In this document: positions 27,501-34,529 of the stretch, in pieces
Layout of the letters: each line of letters opens with the position of its first letter
Position numbering within the stretch: the stretch's first letter is position 1
Source: Pseudomonas sp. DG56-2
Lineage (GTDB): Bacteria > Pseudomonadota > Gammaproteobacteria > Pseudomonadales > Pseudomonadaceae
Assembly: GCF_004803755.1 (NCBI RefSeq)
Contig: NZ_CP032311.1
Span: 3,736,501-3,800,500, forward strand
Length of the DNA: 64,000 nucleotides
Direction of reading: 5' to 3'
Made by a program: the position numbers and the translations under genes
Notes under the pieces: model-generated
Database searches by the model: none
What the model saw: the letters and a program-made list of their open reading frames with translations, nothing else
Told to the model about the DNA's origin: nothing

Positions 27501-28132
27501 TAATCAAGCTTCATTCGCGCCACGGCCCCCCAGACTGCCGAAGCAAGCTGCCAGGCCCGCTTAGAACCACCCTCGTACCCGTCAAGCGATGAGGACTTAT
27601 CACTAAGACGAAGCAGCTCAGCAGCCTGCTTCAACAAACGTTCGACTGCCGGATCATTGGGCTGAACGAATGCAGCTGTCATATCTGGGATATGTCGCAA
27701 CCCGCCCCACTGATTTCGCGGTAGAAGATCTACAACCTGTTCCAGAAGAGCAACCGTTTTCCGACCGCTTTCCGCCTCCCTGTCATCAACCTCGAGGACA
27801 AAAGTGAAAGTCGACAGCTCAGCCTCGGTTAAGCGACTCAGCAATGGGCCGTCCAAAACCAGGTCAAGTCCTGGAATGACCCGGAAGCTGTCTGCCGCGA
27901 TCTCATCGATCCGCCAGACCTTGGACTTGAACACCTCAGGCTCAGAGCTCAACGTCAGCGTCGCGTTGACGAAGCGGTCATCGGTCTCGTTTGAGATACG
28001 AAGCTCTCGAATCACAGGAATGGCGTTCTGGAAGTCCGCAAGGTTGAGCTTCGCCACCAGGGTGGCCAGGATCTTCACTTCTTTGGGCAGGGCTTCTTCT
28101 TGTGGCGTGAGGGGCTGAACGATGTCGTCCAT
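21506..28132 (-). CDS. giant helicase-nuclease (DUF4011 / COG1112 helicase / PD-(D/E)XK / DUF3320), candidate defence protein
   Basis: The protein has 2208 residues. Around residues 235-270, GLATCMDLTLLFCAALEQ and then TRGHAFAGLWL resemble a transglutaminase-like Cys/His core. From about 400 the DRLGRWQRKLLDLSLRNNLL block is DUF4011-like. Walker A GPPGTGKSQT lies near 715 and Walker B VIFDEAS with GDPKQLPPTSF near 1555-1590, a superfamily 1 helicase of the Dna2/Upf1-like COG1112 group. Near 1880-1920, FEEAVAAAL, FRVDLGV and GVECDGATYHRS form a PD-(D/E)XK (MTES_1575-type) nuclease. The end is DUF3320-like. Long helical stretches lie between. ATG 28132 follows AAGGAAGG. Such fusions are common in genomic and defence islands; anti-phage activity here is inference. 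Confidence 0.88.
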   Translation of the reverse strand: MDDIVQPLTPQEEALPKEVKILATLVAKLNLADFQNAIPVIRELRISNETDDRFVNATLTLSSEPEVFKSKVWRIDEIAADSFRVIPGLDLVLDGPLLSRLTEAELSTFTFVLEVDDREAESGRKTVALLEQVVDLLPRNQWGGLRHIPDMTAAFVQPNDPAVERLLKQAAELLRLSDKSSSLDGYEGGSKRAWQLASAVWGAVARMKLDYALPPASFEQSGQKVRSPSQIADTGLATCMDLTLLFCAALEQIGLNPVIVFTRGHAFAGLWLKPEEFTTALVDDVTAVRKRVKLQELVLFETTLITHNPIPSFSYAVERGAKQVAEDAESDFEMLLDIRRARLQRIKPLASSEAQIARVAAEVTDDAPPLLVEEGAGIPDETHEVAVEDLSKLDPADRLGRWQRKLLDLSLRNNLLNFKMGKRALKLESPDPGALEDILASGQSLKLLTRPDLMDGADPRERALYEQREREDVRRRHAEDALKRREIFVALTSNEMDVRLTELYRGARTALQEGGSNTLFLAIGFLSWTREDRAGQKYKAPLVLVPVTLERKSARSGFTMVLHDDEPRFNPTLIEMLRQDFELSLGSLEQELPRDDSGLDIAGIWNKVGHAIKDIPGWELNEDVVLSMFSFAKYLMWKDLAENAEHLRQSPVVQHLLDTPRDSFVSDTPFPEAGSLDRDYGPTEVFCPLPSDSSQLAAVMAAAKGKDFVLIGPPGTGKSQTISNMIAQSIAQGRRVLFVSEKIAALDVVYRRLREIGLGEFCLELHSSKARKTDVLAQLQSAWEAKGQVDTAAWEVEAQRLATLRDSLNIYVERLHRRHRNGYTIYDAIGTVTSGGDEAVAPVAWGSPDTHDQKAMLELRELGDRLEVNAQAVGYIQLAGNALSSVGQAEWSPHWQQQFVQAARDVLPAVMDVQRAADRFVELSGLPVTEYTPTALEGLSILSLALPAAAGQDWRFALRPDARSIAQRLNDGCTWVEQHRDLNAKLSAVWSSRVVTDAKQGIELLQKRRATWAELGPAWPESVTVVLAQAVELLGQIADLKQRLSTTYSDAIESLDIDLLLSEWKEAEESFWPKSWFGKRRISALLASAQITVGEVDHGKDLATWAEIRSLRRAIDELEPGHECVAVWQGSKSEAEQLSTAIKLQEAIRLQKADSNWVDEGLHLVEQGQLGEALKEELQRLRTLTRLDADMALLSDLSSNTDQLWSGLRTDIEHLTAALRFQAERRDIEERGRLVDEHSEVEEGRCGASLKSDFELLKQRTVVERDLADLADLRELVPVWSDLKTKLEVARQAVAFQGQVATAVAKLALSPEQIAAYKAPLQTLLGDGNALLESEGAIALAGVALREKLGLLHERSSQLTSIGHFTEMGIDETAHLSLNNLKKNCETVVSFESRLKAWCAWRKVRDEAFAVGLAPIVQAMETGAITSGKVRRVLEVNYARWWLNTTVDNEEVIRTFVSVEHEQRIRDFRALDDKFTELTKDWLRARLCADLPSQDSVSRSSEWGLLRHEMGKKTKHIPLRELMTRAPEALTKLTPCLLMSPLSIAQYLPPASTPFDLVIFDEASQIPVWDAIGAMARGKQVVMVGDPKQLPPTSFFDRAESTADDEDVEADLESILDECISANLPMRNLNWHYRSRHESLIAFSNQRYYQSKLVTFPSPFTADKAVRLCPVAGVYDKGGSRTNLIEARALVADLVTRLQSPAFRESRRTVGVVTFNGEQQKLIMDMLDEACRKDPSLDSYFAESELEPVFVKNLESVQGDERDIIYFSTTYGKDAAGVMSMNFGPMNRLGGERRLNVAITRARQELILFSTLRPEHIDLARTQAVGVRDLKHFLEFAERGPRALAEANFGSVGGFDSPFEEAVAAALAKKGWQIHTQIGVSSFRVDLGVVHPDAPGRFLAGVECDGATYHRSATARDRDKLREFVLRGLGWEIVRIWSTDWWVDAVGTAEKVHQRLNEILVESRAKQAILDASQEAERLKIDAAMAEFVEVVDQVAVVSAASDSTEANDPESALPEMKYARAASAAQVDDVVAFVTQVDHLVYKEADPSQAVETVNPDQFFEPSYTATLEQMIAHVVAEEGPVLDTALARRIARAHGWVRTGSRIRDRVDQIARARFRSHEEEQTGAFFWPSHIETDSTVVFRRPGDDSVRGLAEICLPELRALVGEMIQRGHEGESLIYAVAKEAGVNKLAHAGRQRIEQAIRRTAE

Positions 28133-28531
28133 GCGCAACCTTCCTTGTCGTGATGCCCAAGGGAGTGCCGGAATTAGCCGGCCAGAGGGCCCCTCTTGAG
28201 CTGATGGCGGGATGATAGCGTTTCCTGCGCCAGTCGTAATGAGCCTTTGGTCGTCACTAGCTGCTTAAACGAGTCAGGTGTCCACAGCTTGCGATGGAGG
28301 CGTGTAATACCGCCCCCAACTACTTATGAGTTTGTCGCGACGGATTACGACGCGCCTGATCATGTAACAGTGAAAAAATGGATCCAACAGTCTTGCGAAT
28401 GCAAGCAAATGACACTATGTTGTGCTTTACCGACTCGGAACACACCACATAATGTGGTTTAGTATTCTGATGCGGAGCGGACTACTGATGCACCTTTCGT
28501 TACATACCCAACTACACGAAGGAGACTCCGT
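28133..28531. other. promoter side of the helicase-nuclease gene
   Basis: No gene is supported. The stretch separates the divergent helicase-nuclease and the 43-residue ORF. Confidence 0.5.
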
Positions 28532-28663
28532 ATGACAGATCGACGCCCAATCAATAAAGACGTCAACGTGCCAAAGCCTGGCGGTGGTGAACAGCCTCGC
28601 TCTCGCAATCAGGATGGTCAAATTCGTGAAAAGCGGAGCGATGCGGGCAAACCTCGCAAGTGA
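28532..28663 (+). CDS. small basic, probably disordered protein (43 aa)
   Basis: The start codon ATG 28532 is preceded by a near-ideal GAAGGAG and the gene is followed by a terminator hairpin, so this is very likely a real small gene. The product is hydrophilic, rich in Lys/Arg/Gly/Asp (NVPKPGGGEQPRSR...EKRSDAGKPRK) and lacks hydrophobic residues for a fold. I know of no function. Confidence 0.7.
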   Translation: MTDRRPINKDVNVPKPGGGEQPRSRNQDGQIREKRSDAGKPRK

Positions 28664-28675
28664 CACGCAAAATAG

Positions 28676-28703
28676 TCAGCGGAGGGTAGCCGCCCTCTGC
28701 TGA
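28676..28703 (+). terminator. terminator after the 43-aa gene
   Basis: TCAGC-GGAGGG and CCCTC-T-GCTGA form a hairpin with a short loop, followed by a T-rich stretch (GTTTTAGGTTTT). Confidence 0.65.
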
Positions 28704-28734
28704 TCTCAAGTTTTAGGTTTTAGCCGACTGTACA

Positions 28735-28920
28735 GAGCCGCTTGTAGCAATCGGTGCTTTCCTCGGCCAAACGAGCGACAGCTCAGAAGCGATTACGCTA
28801 ATAACTCGTGAGCCCTACCAGGTAATACCAGGGCTTTCACCTGATGAGGTAGCCGCACCTGCGGAGCTTTTGAACAGCACTGACCACAAGCGACTGGAAG
28901 CTCGACTCAATGCTGTTTGA
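28735..28920 (+). pseudogene. possible gene remnant (3' part)
   Basis: One frame reads PLVAIGAFLGQTSDSSEAIT, then REPYQVIPGLSPDEVAAPAE and LLNSTDHKRLEARLNAV before a stop. It is protein-like but lacks a start codon or ribosome binding site. It may be the tail of a gene truncated by rearrangement. Confidence 0.3.
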
Positions 28921-29079
28921 ATCCGAAGATCAATTCCCTTTTTGGCACAGACAGGTGGCCCCGAGGTCTACAAACATCCCTTCGAAAGTTCGGCGGGACG
29001 CCGCCTACCGCACTCCTCCGTTGATTGCCTGCGAACCCTTTTAGAATCAGGTCACCACTCAAATAGCAGGGGACTGATC

Positions 29080-29169
29080 ATGGACGTGGGGAATTATTTG
29101 AAATTATGGCTCAGCAATAATTATGTCCTAGCGATTATTTTGCTAAGCAGCGGGTACCGATTCGGCTGA
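29080..29169 (+). CDS. possible 29-residue hydrophobic peptide
   Basis: An ATG preceded by GGGGA encodes MDVGNYLKLWLSNNYVLAII and then LLSSGYRFG, with one hydrophobic stretch that could insert in a membrane. It could be a toxin-like or leader peptide, or chance. Confidence 0.2.
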   Translation: MDVGNYLKLWLSNNYVLAIILLSSGYRFG

Positions 29170-29369
29170 GCGCTGCGGCTTCCGTGGCGGCAGCAAACTC
29201 ACCAGGCTATCAGCAAACCGAAGTGTGTGACCTTAGAGGTAAGCGGCTAGCCTGTCATCGTGTATCCGTTCTGTCAGAGCAGTGGGTAAACAGCAAGCCA
29301 ACCAGCAACAAGCCATTAAGTACGCTCATGCTAGCCTCGGCACAGACATCACTGTTCTGAGAATCCATC

Positions 29370-29684
29370 TTGAGCACAAACAGCTTACCCAAAGATTTAC
29401 ACGCATTGATCAACGCACCAAAATTTTCGGAGGAGCCGACAGGTCGTCGTCAATTGAAGCGGTGGCAGCTCGCTAAGGACATCTATAAAAGCACATCCAT
29501 CGAAGCATTGGTCGAAGCAAGGGGCAAAGCTGAAGGCTACATCCATGGCTTAGTAGATGCTGGACACCTATCGACGAGAGACACCGACCGGGATTTTCTC
29601 ATTTTAAGTATTGTTCAAAGGCGGCGTGAGTTTCTGCAGAAATTGCTGAACGATTACGGCTACTGCACGAATTGTGGCTTTTGA
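29370..29684 (+). CDS. hypothetical protein (104 aa)
   Basis: The frame opens at TTG 29370. The product is protein-like and mostly helical (LKRWQLAKDIYKSTSIEALV, then EARGKAEGYIHGLVDAGHLS) and ends with CTNCGF, which could bind a metal or be redox-active. No homology is recognised and the start is uncertain. Confidence 0.4.
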   Translation: MSTNSLPKDLHALINAPKFSEEPTGRRQLKRWQLAKDIYKSTSIEALVEARGKAEGYIHGLVDAGHLSTRDTDRDFLILSIVQRRREFLQKLLNDYGYCTNCGF

Positions 29685-29805
29685 ACACATCCATTAGCTG
29701 CAGATCAAAGGAGATAGGCAGCGGTAATGCTCCTCACCGCTTTAAAACGTCGAATGAGGCCCTAAGAACGCTATCGCAATTGTTTTTTGAAGGCTGGTGG
29801 AGCTT

Positions 29806-30171
29806 TCATACCGTCAATTGCAAACGATCAGCGGACTTGAGAAGCTTGAGAAAGCTAGCTCTGCCGAGTTCTCGCTTGAAGCTAGCTATGACGTAATTGC
29901 CGTCTTGGGTTTCGAGCAGCCAGAACCGGCCTTCCTTCCTCGCTACCTGGATTTTACCTGTGCGGAGGATCGAACCATCCGCTTTGTGGTACCCATCGTC
30001 ACGCTCAGAGTGGTCGAAAGAAATCCCCAAACATGTGTCTTCGGCGATCAGTGCATCACTGATGAACGCCGTGACGGGCACCGTGTATTTGAGAAAGCTT
30101 GCTTGCACTAAACGACTCAGTTGAAAGTCGCTCACCTCCTTACCGTGAAACTCAACAGTAATTACTTCTGG
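29806..30171 (-). CDS. hypothetical protein (121 aa)
   Basis: The globular, soluble-looking product starts MPEVITVEFHGKEVSDFQLS. It has alternating beta-rich segments (GKIQVARKEGRFWLLETQDG) and a helical end (SFLKLLKSADRLQ). ATG 30171 is chosen over an upstream TTG. Its family is not recognised. It shares orientation with the next two genes. Confidence 0.5.
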   Translation of the reverse strand, partial: PEVITVEFHGKEVSDFQLSRLVQASFLKYTVPVTAFISDALIAEDTCLGISFDHSERDDGYHKADGSILRTGKIQVARKEGRFWLLETQDGNYVIASFKRELGRASFLKLLKSADRLQLTV

Positions 30172-30215
30172 CATCTGGCCGAGACTCCACAACGATTAGA
30201 AAACTATTTTTTGTA

Positions 30216-30557
30216 TCAGTGCAGTGCCTTTGAGCACCCACGAGCGCCATCACCTGCCCAGTCACAAACCACGTAAAGGCTATTCAGTGTCTGCACCACC
30301 AGATATCCTTGAATCTTTTGGGAGGTCATGATGACGGAGGTTCGAATCGGCTCACCATCATCGAAGCGTTTCTCTCGATCACCAAAAACTACACCTCTCA
30401 AAAAGCGCTCTCCTGGCCCATACTCGACGGAAGATAAGTAACCAGTAATCTCGAGACCTACCTCGGCCTGCATCGCTTTGGTAACGCTCGTGGGAATAGC
30501 AGACGGAGGTGTAACGACGGGTTTGTGTGTGGAGAGCGGTACGCTGCGTTTGACCAT
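30216..30557 (-). CDS. hypothetical protein (113 aa)
   Basis: AGAGG precedes the ATG. A Pro/Ser/Thr-rich N terminus (about 30 residues) is followed by a compact beta-rich domain (LEITGYLSSVEYGPGERFLR, MTSQKIQGYLVVQTLNSLYV) with a C-terminal CDW..GARGC. Function is unknown. Confidence 0.5.
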   Translation of the reverse strand: MVKRSVPLSTHKPVVTPPSAIPTSVTKAMQAEVGLEITGYLSSVEYGPGERFLRGVVFGDREKRFDDGEPIRTSVIMTSQKIQGYLVVQTLNSLYVVCDWAGDGARGCSKALH

Positions 30558-30667
30558 TTGAAACCTCTTGTATTCGCCTAGCTCGTATTCATTTTCGCAG
30601 TCGAGTACGTCGACGCCATCGACCGAAAGTTGCGTGCGCAGAAGTCTGGACGCTTGGACTCATCTCA

Positions 30668-31396
30668 TCAGACTTCAACCACTAGATTCGGCACGAACCC
30701 AGTACGCTCACCTGGATATCCTCTCGGATTCGAAAGGACTCGGCAGCCCGAGACGACTGTGTCGACGGCATGATGGGTGTGGCCGAAAATCCAAACATCA
30801 GTCTGGGCAACCAAATCATGCCAATCATTGAAGTAGGCAGCACCCAGGTGACCTTCGTGACCATCACCGGCGACCTCTTGAATTGGGCAGTGATGAGTAA
30901 CCACCACCGTCTTGCCGTCGAATTGCTTAGCTAGCTCAGTCGCTAAGAATTCACGAGTAGTGATGTTTCGTGCGATTAGATCGACAGGACGAAGCTTGCT
31001 ATACCCCTCGCCGATGCGGATGCGCTTGAAGTCGTTCATCCATTCCGCGCACACCCTCATCGCTACCCTGTAGTCCCCGCTCGCAGTGAAATCTGTCCAC
31101 GCCGTTGCTACCAAAAACCTGGTGTCGCCAATGATCAGGGACTGGTTGTCCAGGATGTGTACATGTTCTGCAGCCGCATCGCGCATCTTGGTCAGCGTGC
31201 GGTCGATGTGGCCTTTGTAGAACTCATGGTTGCCGCAGGCATAGATCACCGGACAGCTGAAGGTCTCATTGGCCCACCCCACCCCGCGACTCTTTACCGA
31301 GATGTCGCCGGCCAGCACGACCAAATCGCATTCCGTCGCAGGAGGCTGGAAGTCCGCGAACTCCAGGTGCAGATCTGAGTAGATCAAAATTTTCAT
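30668..31396 (-). CDS. calcineurin-like metallophosphoesterase
   Basis: This 242-residue cytoplasmic phosphoesterase has the full metal-binding set: SDLHLE, AGDIS, GNHEFY, VVTHHCP and FGHTHH. Family members hydrolyse phosphomono- or diesters, including nucleotides and nucleic acids. The substrate is not predictable. Such genes are common accessory cargo in islands. A weak AGGAA precedes the ATG. Confidence 0.88.
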   Translation of the reverse strand: MKILIYSDLHLEFADFQPPATECDLVVLAGDISVKSRGVGWANETFSCPVIYACGNHEFYKGHIDRTLTKMRDAAAEHVHILDNQSLIIGDTRFLVATAWTDFTASGDYRVAMRVCAEWMNDFKRIRIGEGYSKLRPVDLIARNITTREFLATELAKQFDGKTVVVTHHCPIQEVAGDGHEGHLGAAYFNDWHDLVAQTDVWIFGHTHHAVDTVVSGCRVLSNPRGYPGERTGFVPNLVVEV

Positions 31397-31520
31397 CGGA
31401 TCAGTTGGTTCCTGTTGAACGCTGATCGTGTCTCCGATGCGTCCAAATGGGGCAGCAAATCAAAAAGAGACCGAGACTTCGCTCATTCGGCTTTAGCCGG
31501 CTACGGTCGAGAGATTCGAA

Positions 31521-31760
31521 TCACTCAACGTCACCCCAGGCTCGACACATTTCATCTTCATCTACGATTCCCTCATTATCTAATCGCAGACGTTCAATTA
31601 GCTCTGCTCGAAGCTCTTCGAGGCTAACTTCACCATCCACGTAGCGCTGCAACTGTGCCAGGCGCTCAGCTGCAAGCCGCCCTCCGTCGAGCGCTAGACA
31701 AGCGATTTCTGCTGCCACAGCTTCACGACGGCGTTCGCGCTCGATCTCGTTAATTTCCAT
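31521..31760 (-). CDS. VbhA-like antitoxin-family small protein, no toxin seen
   Basis: The 79-residue, all-helical protein has the pattern RLAQLQRYVDGEVSLEELRA, which resembles the VbhA antitoxin domain that inhibits Fic AMP-transferases. A Fic motif (HxFxxGNG) is not visible in the neighbouring genes. It may be an orphan antitoxin or a member of a wider helical-hairpin family. TGAGGT precedes the ATG. Confidence 0.5.
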   Translation of the reverse strand: MEINEIERERRREAVAAEIACLALDGGRLAAERLAQLQRYVDGEVSLEELRAELIERLRLDNEGIVDEDEMCRAWGDVE

Positions 31761-31795
31761 GTATACCTCAACCTCCGTTGGCCAAAGCCGCCACA

Positions 31796-31982
31796 GGAGC
31801 GGAAGCCTGGCTATCGAACATTACTTGGAGACTTTGCTGGAGCACTGAGAAAACGTGGCTGCATCAATCGCCTCCCCGCTCTCGAGTTCATTGCCCTTCT
31901 GTATGAAATTGATCGCGCAACCGACCATGAGTCGAACGGAGATGATCCCCTCTCAGAACGCCCAAATTGTAGAGAGGCATGA
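31796..31982 (+). pseudogene. possible gene remnant
   Basis: One plus frame reads PGYRTLLGDFAGALRKRGCI followed by NRLPALEFIALLYEIDRATD before a stop. It is protein-like, but the 5' end has no start codon and runs into the antisense of the VbhA-like gene. It is probably a truncated 3' fragment. Confidence 0.25.
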
Positions 31983-32024
31983 TCGTTCCTAAAGCAGCGG
32001 CCATTTGCCCTCAACCTTGCGGTG

Positions 32025-32405
32025 TTAACTTGGTGTGCTCGTGTAGACCTCACCAGCTTTAGTGATGAACTCGTAGACCGGGCTGCTCTCGGTTCCACCC
32101 TGAATGCGAATCTCAGAGAGGAGCTCCATTGCGTAAGAGCCTTTTTTGCTTTTGGCTGGAGATAGGATGATGTGAACATTGCTCACGATCAGGAAATTAC
32201 CTTGCTCTCCAGCGCGCATCATCTGAAGAGTGGCAACGTCACTTACAACATGCGCAACCGGGCCTATGGCCCCATCCTCTAACCCCACTCCCTCGACCAG
32301 AAAAGAATATTCACACTGACTGATGTCAGCTGAATTCCAGAGCATACGGACACTCTCTGGAGCCCTAAACTGGCCCTGCAAATTGCTGCTATAGGTCACA
32401 AACAC
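32025..32405 (-). CDS. hypothetical protein (126 aa)
   Basis: A GTG start preceded by GGAGTAGGG gives a beta-rich, soluble product (MFVTYSSNLQGQF, FLVEGVGLEDGAIGP, FLIVSNVHIILSPAKSKKG). Its family is not recognised. It is divergent from the XRE regulator. Confidence 0.5.
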   Translation of the reverse strand: MFVTYSSNLQGQFRAPESVRMLWNSADISQCEYSFLVEGVGLEDGAIGPVAHVVSDVATLQMMRAGEQGNFLIVSNVHIILSPAKSKKGSYAMELLSEIRIQGGTESSPVYEFITKAGEVYTSTPS

Positions 32406-32654
32406 TGTGGTAAACCCTACTCCATCTCTAGCCCAGCCCTAGATCGGCTCTATATCGGCCAAGCGCAAACGATCAACGCTGCACATGTCTCTGGCAGTCA
32501 GGAGGTCACACAGCCTAGGCACATGCAAAATTGATGAGTCAGCACGCCGATCTCTGAGGAGACATCATAAGCAAAACGACTCACTAATAACAATACATGA
32601 TATTTATTGGGCTGCAAGGACTGTGGCTCTATCCTTCCTTTTGGAAAGCTGACC

Positions 32655-33119
32655 GTGAAGGAAGAGCTAGCTATCACTCTGCGCGCCATTCGGCAAATGA
32701 AAGGAAAGGGTTACGAATCCCTCGCCGAGACTCTTAGCCAGAGCAACTTAAGCTTGCTTGAACAAGGGAAAATCCAGGCGACGCTGCCAACCCTTCTAAA
32801 GATCGCTGACACGCTCGATGTCAGCCTCCTGACCATCATGGCATTGTGCTTGTCGATCCGCGACCAAAAGACTCCGGAGCGTGAACTGCAAGATGCACAA
32901 GCTGAACTTCAGAGCTTCATAGAATCAGGCGGCCTGCAAATCATGGAGGCCCAGACTCAAGATGGAGTATTGAAGAAACGCGAAAGAGGCATACGAGCGA
33001 ATGCTCAGAGGGTCAGTGCCGTGATTGACCTAAAGCGCCAAGGCATGACACAAGCAGAAACCGCACGTGCTCTAGGGCTGCCTAAATCTACGGTTCAGCG
33101 TTACTGGCAAGAGGCGTGA
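32655..33119 (+). CDS. XRE-family regulator with a second C-terminal HTH
   Basis: The 154-residue protein has an N-terminal Cro/CI-type HTH at about residues 5-60 (LRAIRQMKGKGYESLAETLS, then QSNLSLLEQGKIQATLPTLL). A linker leads to a second helix-turn-helix at the C terminus (GMTQAETARALGLPKSTVQR). The double HTH suggests binding to two DNA segments or repeats. GTG 32655 is preferred over the TTG at 32607 because the XRE domain starts right after it. It may regulate island genes. Confidence 0.75.
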   Translation: MKEELAITLRAIRQMKGKGYESLAETLSQSNLSLLEQGKIQATLPTLLKIADTLDVSLLTIMALCLSIRDQKTPERELQDAQAELQSFIESGGLQIMEAQTQDGVLKKRERGIRANAQRVSAVIDLKRQGMTQAETARALGLPKSTVQRYWQEA

Positions 33120-33460
33120 GATTTCAAAAAATGACCTTTACGCCTGCCCGCCTTCAGGCCTCGAAGGTGACACGCTTGTGGGTGTCGTGGATCCGGCACG
33201 ACTGGAGCACCTAGGGATTAACCAGAAACTCTAGGGCAAATGGATGCCTCCTAGGCCTCCCAAGTTTCCGTTCTTGGGAGGTCTTCTGGAGGCCGAAGGC
33301 GCACTGCTAAGTGACGCCCATCAAGTATGCAGTTGGCTTTCTTTCTCCGAGAAGCGTGCAGTAGTTTGCAGCAGAAGGCATCTAGTGAAATGCATGCTTT
33401 CGCATAGCGCGCAAATTGCCCCCACCATCCTTGCAAATTCAAATTTCACACGCACAAAAA
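33120..33460. other. intergenic region before the tRNA-Ser locus
   Basis: No gene is supported. A perfect 9-bp hairpin CCTCCCAAG / CTTGGGAGG at 33256-33281 with an 8-nt loop lies here. It lacks a good T run and could be a weak terminator of the XRE gene. Confidence 0.45.
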
Positions 33461-33487
33461 AAGGGCTTAGATTTTCTCTAAGCCCTT
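33461..33487. terminator. bidirectional terminator downstream of tRNA-Ser
   Basis: AAGGGCTTAGA and TCTAAGCCCTT form an 11-bp stem flanked by A7 on one side and TTGTTTTT on the other, so it can stop transcription in both directions. On the minus strand it follows the tRNA gene. Confidence 0.9.
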
Positions 33488-33501
33488 GTTTTTACTGATT
33501 C

Positions 33502-33592
33502 TGGCGGGGAACCAGGGATTCGAACCCTGGGAACGCTATTAACGTTCGCCGGTTTTCAAGACCGGTGCATTCAACCACTCTGCCAATTCCCC
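33502..33592 (-). tRNA. tRNA-Ser (anticodon TGA), intact
   Basis: The minus strand folds as a class II tRNA. The acceptor GGGGAAT pairs with GTTCCCC in wobble-tolerant fashion. The D-arm GCAGAGTGGTTGAATGC, the anticodon arm CCGGTCTTGAAAACCGG (TGA loop at 33556-33558), a long serine variable arm and the T-arm CAGGGTTCGAATCCCTG follow. A CCA end is encoded at 33502-33504. Confidence 0.95.
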
Positions 33593-33667
33593 GATGCATC
33601 ACCTAGGGCGCCTTGAAGTATGCATCTGAGGATTACCTAAGATAAGAACTCTAGGATAGTTGCCCAT

Positions 33668-33713
33668 CGACGGTTTTCAAGACCGTTGCCTTAAACCACT
33701 CGGCCACGCTTCC
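33668..33713 (-). pseudogene. tRNA-Ser(TGA) fragment (5' half intact, 3' half lost)
   Basis: The minus strand reads GGAAGCGTGGCCGAGTGG... and then a complete anticodon arm ACGGTCTTGAAAACCGT. Normal tRNA-Ser sequence then stops: no pairing CGCTTCC acceptor end or clean T-arm follows. The 15-bp core CGGTTTTCAAGACCG is identical in the intact tRNA (33550-33564). This is consistent with recombination in the anticodon arm, or with decay of the 3' half. Confidence 0.7.
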
Positions 33714-33833
33714 TCGTATTGCGGGCGACATAATACCGAAATGAAACAAGCTGTCAAACTCTCTGTGTAGCTGGTTGCCATCGCTCTGTTATGATCTTTG
33801 CATCTAACGTTTCAAACCCACAGGAGTGTCGCC

Positions 33834-34505
33834 ATGCGCGAACAGGATTACGCCGTCAATCACGGCCAGCAGGTCGAGCAGCAGGAGGTCAGCCGAGTCC
33901 TGCGCAATACGTACGGGCTGTTGGCTATCACCCTCGCCTTCAGTGGTCTCATGGCCTTTATTGCGCAGCAGATGCGCGTTGGCTACCCGAACATTTTCGT
34001 GGTGCTGATCGGCTTCTATGGCCTGTTCTTCCTCACCAACAAGCTGCGTGACTCGGCGTGGGGCCTGGTGTCGACCTTCGCCCTTACCGGTTTCATGGGC
34101 TTTATCCTCGGCCCTATCCTCAACCGTTACCTGGGCATGGCCGGTGGCGCTGAGGTTGTCAGTTCGGCCTTCGCCATGACCGCGTTGGTGTTCGGTGGTC
34201 TGTCGGCCTATGTACTGATCACCCGTAAGGACATGAGCTTCCTCGGTGGTTTCATCACCGCAGGTTTCTTCGTGCTGATGGGTGCTGTGCTGGCTAGCCT
34301 GTTCTTCCAGATCAGTGGCCTGCAACTGGCAATCAGCGCTGGCTTCGTGTTGTTCTCGTCGGTCTGCATCCTGTTCCAGACCAGCGCGATCATTCACGGT
34401 GGCGAGCGTAACTACATCATGGCCACGATCAGCTTGTATGTTTCTATCTACAACCTGTTCGTCAGCCTGCTGCAACTGTTCGGTCTGATGGGTCGCGACG
34501 ACTGA
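33834..34505 (+). CDS. yccA: Bax inhibitor-1/YccA family membrane protein
   Basis: This 223-residue inner-membrane protein has seven predicted helices and belongs to the BI-1/YccA family. E. coli YccA is a substrate and modulator of the FtsH protease. ATG 33834 (MREQDYAVNHGQQ) is chosen because AGGAG lies 7 nt upstream and the N terminus matches the family. It is the first core gene to the right of the tRNA-Ser locus and ends at a terminator. Confidence 0.92.
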   Translation: MREQDYAVNHGQQVEQQEVSRVLRNTYGLLAITLAFSGLMAFIAQQMRVGYPNIFVVLIGFYGLFFLTNKLRDSAWGLVSTFALTGFMGFILGPILNRYLGMAGGAEVVSSAFAMTALVFGGLSAYVLITRKDMSFLGGFITAGFFVLMGAVLASLFFQISGLQLAISAGFVLFSSVCILFQTSAIIHGGERNYIMATISLYVSIYNLFVSLLQLFGLMGRDD

Positions 34506-34529
34506 TCATAAGCTAGGCAGTTTGTAGGA

